From assembly GCF_024266705.1 (NCBI RefSeq), contig NZ_CP100756.1:2480001-2544000 (forward strand): 64,000 bases of DNA, read 5' to 3'. Positions 59,894 through 64,000 of the stretch are shown here, one piece after another (positions within the stretch are counted from its first letter, which is position 1; each line of letters opens with the position of its first letter). Both the position numbers and the translations under genes were made by a program. The notes beneath the pieces were generated by a model. The model saw only the letters and a list, made by a program, of their open reading frames with translations, was not told the origin of the DNA and did not search any database. Source of the DNA: Natrinema gelatinilyticum. Lineage in GTDB: Archaea; Halobacteriota; Halobacteria; Halobacteriales; Natrialbaceae.

Positions 59894-60892
59894 ATGTTCA
59901 TCGGAATCGACGTACACAAACGGTACTCACAAATCGCAGTATTGGACGAAAACGGTGAGATTGTCGAAGAGGTTCGCGTCGAAAACGCGAACCTCGACGA
60001 CTTTGCCCAGCAGTACGCTGGGTCAAAAGCCGCGCTTGAAGCGACTAGCAATTACTACCACATCTATGATACTCTTTCAGAGTATCTGGATGTGATCGTT
60101 GCTAATCCAGGCAAACTAAAGTTAATCTCCGACTCGGACAAGAAAACTGATCGCGTCGACGCAAAACAACTCGCTCGGATGGTTAGGTTAGGCTCGATTC
60201 CTGAAAGCTATGTTCCTACCGACGAGGTTCGGCAAGCCCGCGCACTTGTGCGCGGGCGCCAGAAGCTTGTCGAGAACCGGACCGAGTACGCGAACAAGAT
60301 CCATGGCTTGTTGAGTGACCACGGGATCGCTCAGGAGGTAAAACCGCTGAGTGTGGAGGGACGAGAGTTCCTCGCGGAACTCTCGCTCCCGGCACCATGG
60401 GATGCGTTGCTGGAATCGTATCTAGAGCTTATTCAGACACTCACTGAGCAGATTGAGTCGTTGGAAGCAGAGATCGAGGAGCGGGCTGGGTCTCTGAAGG
60501 AGACCCAGCTCCTGATGACGATTCCTGGTGTGAGTTACTTTACAGCGTTGACGATTTACGCGGAGTTGGGAGAGGTCGCCCGGTTTGACCGGGCCAAGGA
60601 GGTCGTAAGTTACGTCGGGTTGAACCCGATAATCCGCGAGTCTGGCGACTCGCGGTTTGAGGGAAGCATCTCGAAGCGAGGATCAGGACGAGTCCGGTGG
60701 CTGCTCGTCCAAGCGTCGTACACGGCAGTTCATACATGCGAAGACGAGTACCTCGGCCGGTTTTTCAACCGGTTAGCTCGAAAGAAGAACTCGAAAACAG
60801 CGATTGTAGCAACCGCCCGGAAACTGCTGGTTTCAATGTATCATATGCTGGACCGTGAGGAGGTGTACGATCCACCAGGGGTGAGTGCCTGA
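59894..60892 (+). CDS. IS110-family transposase (DEDD recombinase)
   Basis: The 332-residue protein has an N-terminal RuvC-like DEDD domain: Asp6 in FIGIDVHKRYSQIAV, Glu49 in AALEATSNYY, Asp86 and Asp89 in KKTDRVDAKQLARM. It continues through a coiled coil (about 150-215) to the transposase-20 domain: LLMTIPGVSYFTALTIYAEL and VVSYVGLNPIIRESGDSRFEG, holding the candidate catalytic Ser near GDSR. The ORF is intact and may be active. The ATG at 59894 is chosen. Confidence 0.95.
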   Translation: MFIGIDVHKRYSQIAVLDENGEIVEEVRVENANLDDFAQQYAGSKAALEATSNYYHIYDTLSEYLDVIVANPGKLKLISDSDKKTDRVDAKQLARMVRLGSIPESYVPTDEVRQARALVRGRQKLVENRTEYANKIHGLLSDHGIAQEVKPLSVEGREFLAELSLPAPWDALLESYLELIQTLTEQIESLEAEIEERAGSLKETQLLMTIPGVSYFTALTIYAELGEVARFDRAKEVVSYVGLNPIIRESGDSRFEGSISKRGSGRVRWLLVQASYTAVHTCEDEYLGRFFNRLARKKNSKTAIVATARKLLVSMYHMLDREEVYDPPGVSA

Positions 60893-60912
60893 GCGCCGCC
60901 GGGGCGGCGCTC
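60891..60912 (+). terminator. Strong hairpin at the end of the transposase gene
   Basis: GAGCGCCGCC pairs perfectly with GGCGGCGCTC (10 bp, 2-nt loop), overlapping the TGA stop. It may terminate the transcript or mark the right end of the IS. Confidence 0.6.
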
Positions 60913-61066
60913 ATTGGCCGGTCGGTGGCATCGTGAGTGATAACTCTCGCAACCAAGAAGTCTCCCGCCTGATGGCTGTTACAGTAGCCATCGGTTCGCC
61001 GGTTGTCGATTCTATGCTCGAAGACTGCAGCAAGTCCTGATCGCCCGAAGAATTATCTTAGCAAAC

Positions 61067-61276
61067 GTGGCTTGTTTAATCAGCAGAATTTCCATAGGTG
61101 AATACAACCTCCGGATTCAGCGCAGTCCTCTCTCCAGCAGTTCAGTCGCTAAGTACGATTTTGACCCTTACGACAGGGTATTCACATATGCCATCTCCGG
61201 GAAGGAATACAGGGTGCCGGAACAGACGGTTGCATTATTTTACAGTGGTGCCCGCCCAATACTAAGGTTAGAATGA
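61067..61276 (+). CDS. Small protein coupled to an HTH-10 regulator
   Basis: A reading of up to 69 residues from GTG 61067; there is no ATG, so the real start is unclear. The last 45 residues (YDFDPYDRVFTYAISGKEYR ... TVALFYSGARPILRLE) look like a small beta domain. Its TGA overlaps the next ATG (ATGA), which supports translation. It may be truncated by the nearby IS. Confidence 0.45.
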   Translation: MACLISRISIGEYNLRIQRSPLSSSSVAKYDFDPYDRVFTYAISGKEYRVPEQTVALFYSGARPILRLE

Positions 61277-61965
61277 CTACTTTAGCAGAATTCATAGTCC
61301 CTGCAGAAGAGTTCGTCCTCGCCGAGACACTGACTATCGCCCCGGATATGGAAATCGAGATTAAGCGCGTCGCTGGCGGAGAATCAACGGTCACCCCGTA
61401 TTTTTGGGCTACAGGGGGTGATTTCAACCGCTTTGAGGAGGCTCTACGAGAGGACGATATGGTTCTCGAGGTGCTCACACTAGAAGAACATGAAGAACTG
61501 GCCCAAGAAGATCAAGTGGATGAACGGTTCTACCGCGTGACATGGAAGATGGAAGTACCGAATCTCGTAGCTGCCGTATCAGAGGCAAAAGCGACAGTCT
61601 TAGAGGCAATTAGCGAAGATACAAATCAGTGGGAGGTCAAGATACTCTTTCCCAGCGAAGAAGCTCTCTCCGAGTTTCATGACTACTACATCGAGCACGA
61701 TTTCGACATCCAACCCAGACGAGTGTATCGACCGGGAAATCCTGAGGAGCAGGCCGAATACGAGGTGAGTGAGAAACAACAGGACGCCCTGGAAGCGGCA
61801 TATCACGCCGGGTACTTCGCCGTTCCTCGTGAGTACACGCTGACAGAGATTGCGGAGCAACTGAATATTTCTCGGAATGCCCTGTCTGCCCGTCTTCGCC
61901 GTGGCCAGCGGAATCTTCTCGCCAATACTATCATGCATAGAGATCGATATGCAGATCGAGAATAA
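61273..61965 (+). CDS. HTH-10 (bacterio-opsin activator type) regulator
   Basis: A 230-residue protein. Residues 1-150 form a Bat-like sensor domain (TTLAEFIVPAEEFVLAETLT ... WEVKILFPSEEALSEFHDYY). The C-terminal HTH-10 is clear: VSEKQQDALEAAYHAGYFAV, PREYTLTEIAEQLNISRNAL and SARLRRGQRNLL. The gene is more AT-rich than the core genes, which suggests acquisition. It is followed by a HalOD1 gene; a shared signalling role is possible but not shown. Confidence 0.9.
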   Translation: MTTLAEFIVPAEEFVLAETLTIAPDMEIEIKRVAGGESTVTPYFWATGGDFNRFEEALREDDMVLEVLTLEEHEELAQEDQVDERFYRVTWKMEVPNLVAAVSEAKATVLEAISEDTNQWEVKILFPSEEALSEFHDYYIEHDFDIQPRRVYRPGNPEEQAEYEVSEKQQDALEAAYHAGYFAVPREYTLTEIAEQLNISRNALSARLRRGQRNLLANTIMHRDRYADRE

Positions 61966-62187
61966 TTCAATTAGAATTATTTTGGTTATAAAAGGTGGTC
62001 GTACGAACACAGACAATTTGTAGCGACCTACTTCGTAGGAACGTTCGAGGTGATTATGGTACTATGATTGGTGCTGAGTGTCGATCAACCAGTACCAGCC
62101 GGCTGAAGAGGACGGCGGACTACATCTGGACGAAAAGTCAGAGCGGTCTTAGAAGGGCAGTACCGAATCAGCAAATTCGATGGCACT

Positions 62188-62523
62188 ATGGAACGAAGTC
62201 CGATGACTGGAGATAACAAAACTGTACCTGTGAGTAATCGTGTAGTGGAGGCAGTTGCAACAGAAATAGAGAAAGAACCGACCGAACTTGAACCGTTATA
62301 CCACTCTATCGATCCGGAAATCCTTAACAAGGCGTTCCCAGTCACCACAGAAGCCGCTAGTAACCCGGTTCGACAGTTCACATTCTCCTATGAAGATCGC
62401 GTAGTAAACGTATCTCACGACGGTTCAGTCGAAGTCTTCCCAAACGGTGGAACAATTCCAGATCTCTCTCCAACTGACTCAACGAGTTCTTCCAGAGAGG
62501 GGAGTCCCGAAGCCCCTGATTAG
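62188..62523 (+). CDS. HalOD1 output-domain protein
   Basis: A 111-residue protein (ATG at 62203 is an equally good start). VSNRVVEAVATEIEKEPTEL, then EPLYHSIDPEILNKAF and VRQFTFSYEDRVVNVSHDG match the haloarchaeal HalOD1 domain, thought to be an output module of signal systems. A Ser/Pro-rich tail follows. It lies in the AT-rich island, 46 bp before the second 81-bp element. Confidence 0.85.
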   Translation: MERSPMTGDNKTVPVSNRVVEAVATEIEKEPTELEPLYHSIDPEILNKAFPVTTEAASNPVRQFTFSYEDRVVNVSHDGSVEVFPNGGTIPDLSPTDSTSSSREGSPEAPD

Positions 62524-62568
62524 ATCGAGGGACAGCAATATCACGTTCGCCATTTTGACAATCTGTTT

Positions 62569-62649
62569 ATACGATCTACTGTAAGTCATTGCCGGTGCAA
62601 CGGCAGGTCGGTCGCGGTTGCACCGATACATCGTTACAGCAGACCGTGT
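62569..62649. repeat. 81-bp inverted-repeat element, copy 2
   Basis: The element has the same length and layout as the one at 42377-42457: outer arms ATACGATCTACTGT (62569-62582) and ACAGCAGACCGTGT (62636-62649), with inner GGTGCAAC and GGTTGCACC. The arms differ at three positions here. The shared core TAAGTCATT(A/G)CCGGTGCAAC is nearly identical. Confidence 0.9.
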
Positions 62650-62750
62650 CAGTCCAGAACTGAAGCAACCCTCCACCATAATTAGGAATTGGGTCCGTCT
62701 ATTGGAGAAACATCACCGAGACTCAAGTCAACACCTACCGAAGCTTCTGT

Positions 62751-63074
62751 ATGAACCTCGGAATCATCCTGGAGACCAACGACCCTGAGCGCGTCTGGAA
62801 CGCATTCCGTCTCGCAAATACAGCGCTCGAAGCGGATCACACGGTCGAGATTTTCCTCCTTGGGGACGGTGTCGAAGGACCGGACCTCGAGCACGAGAAA
62901 TTCAATCCGCACGGTGTGATGCTCAAATACATCCAGAACGGGGGCGAACTCTCCGCCTGTGGGACGTGTCTCGATTCCCGTGACCTCGAAGCGGATGATC
63001 TTCGCCCTCGTGCGACGATGGAGGACTATCTCCGAATCGTCGAAGATGCTGAGAAGGTGCTTACTATCGGGTAG
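62751..63074 (+). CDS. DsrE/DsrF-family protein
   Basis: A 107-residue protein. MNLGIILETNDPERVWNAFR, then VEIFLLGDGVEG and GELSACGTCLDSR match DsrE-like sulfur-relay proteins; the Cys pair in SACGTC is at the place of the sulfur-carrying Cys. It may transfer sulfur or sense redox. It is convergent with an HTH-10 gene that ends 35 bp further on. Confidence 0.9.
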   Translation: MNLGIILETNDPERVWNAFRLANTALEADHTVEIFLLGDGVEGPDLEHEKFNPHGVMLKYIQNGGELSACGTCLDSRDLEADDLRPRATMEDYLRIVEDAEKVLTIG

Positions 63075-63108
63075 CCAAACGCTCACTCCCCGGCGAATTG
63101 CCGGCGGA

Positions 63109-63843
63109 CTAGTCGACAGCCTGTTCGGTCTGTCGTGTCTTTTCGACTTCTAATGGGTCTGCCGTCGTTGTTGTGGTCACCAGTCGCAAGAACTGTCCTG
63201 CGTTCGTGAGGAGTTTGTTCTCCGCCTTCCGGAGGTGTTCTTCGTACGTCGAGCGAGCGACAGCGGTCTGCTCGGCCAACTCTCGCAGCGATGTCTTCCG
63301 GGGCTGTTCGTAGTACCCACTTTCCAGTGCCAGTCGAAGTGCTGCCATCTGTCGCTCAGTCACGTCCTCGAACAACTGATCGACCGGGGCGAGCATACTG
63401 TGGGGAATCTGCTGTTCCGTGATCGCCGTTTTCGAGAGCACCTCGATATCGCGATCAGCCTCCAGATCCTGCATGAGTGCGCGGACGTCACTCTCGTCGA
63501 ACGCGATCACCGAGTAGTGCTCCCAACCCTGACGATGAATCGTCGGCGGCTGATACAGGCAGTTGTACTCCTCGAACCGGTCGATGATAGCATCTTCCAG
63601 CGAACAGAGACAGGACTGCGTGACGACGTGGAGACCGGATTCATCGACCGACTTGTGGAGAATCGTTCCCAGGTGGTCGATCTCGTCGAGGAGTTCGTCA
63701 GCCGGCGATCCTGGTGAGGTAATTTCGATTACCTGGCAGTCGCTCAGATACCACTCACGGATTGTGAGATCCGGATAGTGTTCCGAAATTTCTCGATACG
63801 GACACTCGTGTTTGACCCGGAAGGTGGCCTCGTATAGACTCAT
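63109..63843 (-). CDS. HTH-10 regulator with Bat-like sensor
   Basis: A 244-residue protein. The N-terminal sensor begins MSLYEATFRVKHECPYREIS; the C-terminal HTH-10 includes VTERQMAALRLALESGYYEQ, PRKTSLRELAEQTAVARSTY and EEHLRKAENKLL. Early Cys residues (HECPYRE, SDCQV, SCLCS) might bind metal or sense redox. It probably controls the divergent gene starting at 63933 or the convergent DsrE gene. The ATG at 63843 is preferred to one 18 codons upstream. Confidence 0.92.
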   Translation of the reverse strand: MSLYEATFRVKHECPYREISEHYPDLTIREWYLSDCQVIEITSPGSPADELLDEIDHLGTILHKSVDESGLHVVTQSCLCSLEDAIIDRFEEYNCLYQPPTIHRQGWEHYSVIAFDESDVRALMQDLEADRDIEVLSKTAITEQQIPHSMLAPVDQLFEDVTERQMAALRLALESGYYEQPRKTSLRELAEQTAVARSTYEEHLRKAENKLLTNAGQFLRLVTTTTTADPLEVEKTRQTEQAVD

Positions 63844-63932
63844 AGAACCATATTTGGCCTGAACCGGATTAACGGTACCGGTCATGTCTGGCAGCACCTA
63901 TATCCCTGTACTCTTCATATAGATGAACACTG

Positions 63933-64000
63933 ATGTCGGAGAGGAGTCCCGATGAACTCGGTGACCGATTCCAGAGTGTCGAGGACGAATTGCTCGTCCT
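63933..64000 (+). CDS. Start of a gene running off the right edge
   Basis: ATG 63933 opens MSERSPDELGDRFQSVEDEL and stays open to the edge. It is divergent from the HTH-10 gene, with 89 bp between starts. Too little is visible to name it. Confidence 0.5.
   Translation, partial: MSERSPDELGDRFQSVEDELLV

Larger units (their letters stand above)
59700..60915 (+). mobile_element. IS110-family insertion sequence (ends approximate)
   Basis: The element comprises an IS110-type transposase gene and a long structured 5' non-coding part. IS110 elements lack clear terminal inverted repeats and often leave no target duplication, so the ends cannot be fixed by eye: the left end lies somewhere in 59690-59720 and the right end after the hairpin at 60891-60912. 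It sits downstream of tRNA-Gln. Confidence 0.7.

Noticed and set aside
1..64000. CRISPR arrays, rRNA genes, toxin-antitoxin pairs or restriction systems
   Set aside because: No regularly spaced identical repeats of CRISPR size, no rRNA sequence and no recognisable defence gene were seen. The tandem repeats present are short and coding or promoter-linked.

Overview
The window looks like about 64 kb of a haloarchaeal chromosome (class Halobacteria). The evidence is high GC with GC-rich third positions, very acidic proteins, Tat lipoprotein signals, CPxCG micro-zinc-finger genes, LonB, Pus10, TrmY, bacterio-opsin-activator (HTH-10) regulators, phosphomevalonate decarboxylase, a nuoA-N operon without nuoEFG, and an intron in tRNA-Gln. 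The gene mix would suit Natrialbales, but that is a guess. The DNA is mostly core chromosome, with three accessory patches: beside tRNA-Pro, between the aminotransferase gene and tRNA-Gln, and from tRNA-Gln to the right edge.

Layout. 0-13 kb: a thermosome C-terminus without a GGM tail, a SAM hydrolase/nadM pair, lonB coupled to a CPBP protease, rnhB, an M23 peptidase remnant, pus10, a Tat-lipoprotein HtrA protease, small haloarchaeal genes (including two convergent zinc-finger genes that share one CTAG as stop), a YdjM-like membrane hydrolase and trmY. 13.2-14.0 kb: tRNA-Pro(CGG) followed by four tiny genes, each overlapping the next by 4 nt, probably a remnant of an integrated element. 14-25 kb: rhodanese, an APC transporter with Usp domains, FEN-1, a tungsten aldehyde oxidoreductase, a LOV-domain Bat-type regulator, a repetitive N-glycosylation-rich exported protein and a Nudix hydrolase.

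25-44 kb: a PadR regulator with an 18-nt palindrome at its promoter, an internally duplicated unknown protein, a PPOX/F420-type oxidoreductase, a ThDP enzyme, two isoprenoid genes (phosphomevalonate decarboxylase and a polyprenyl synthase), endonuclease III, a divergent NAD-kinase-like protein, an M28 peptidase, a block of small membrane genes of the kind often near haem-copper oxidases, methylmalonyl-CoA mutase large subunit, a CBS-ParB protein, an 81-bp inverted-repeat element and a DHH phosphoesterase. 44-54.6 kb: an 11-gene complex I operon (nuoA-B-CD-H-I-J1-J2-K-L-M-N) on the minus strand. 54.9-58.5 kb: purE-purK and ribH-aminotransferase.

58.5-64 kb: decayed zinc-finger genes, tRNA-Gln(UUG) with an intron, an IS110-family element with a structured 5' non-coding region (a candidate bridge RNA), then a more AT-rich stretch with two HTH-10 regulators, a HalOD1 protein, a second copy of the 81-bp element and a DsrE protein. 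The most novel candidates are the tRNA-Pro micro-operon, the 81-bp element, the IS110 non-coding RNA region, the palindromic insertion inside purK and the decayed zinc-finger cluster. No complete new defence or metabolic system can be demonstrated from this sequence alone.
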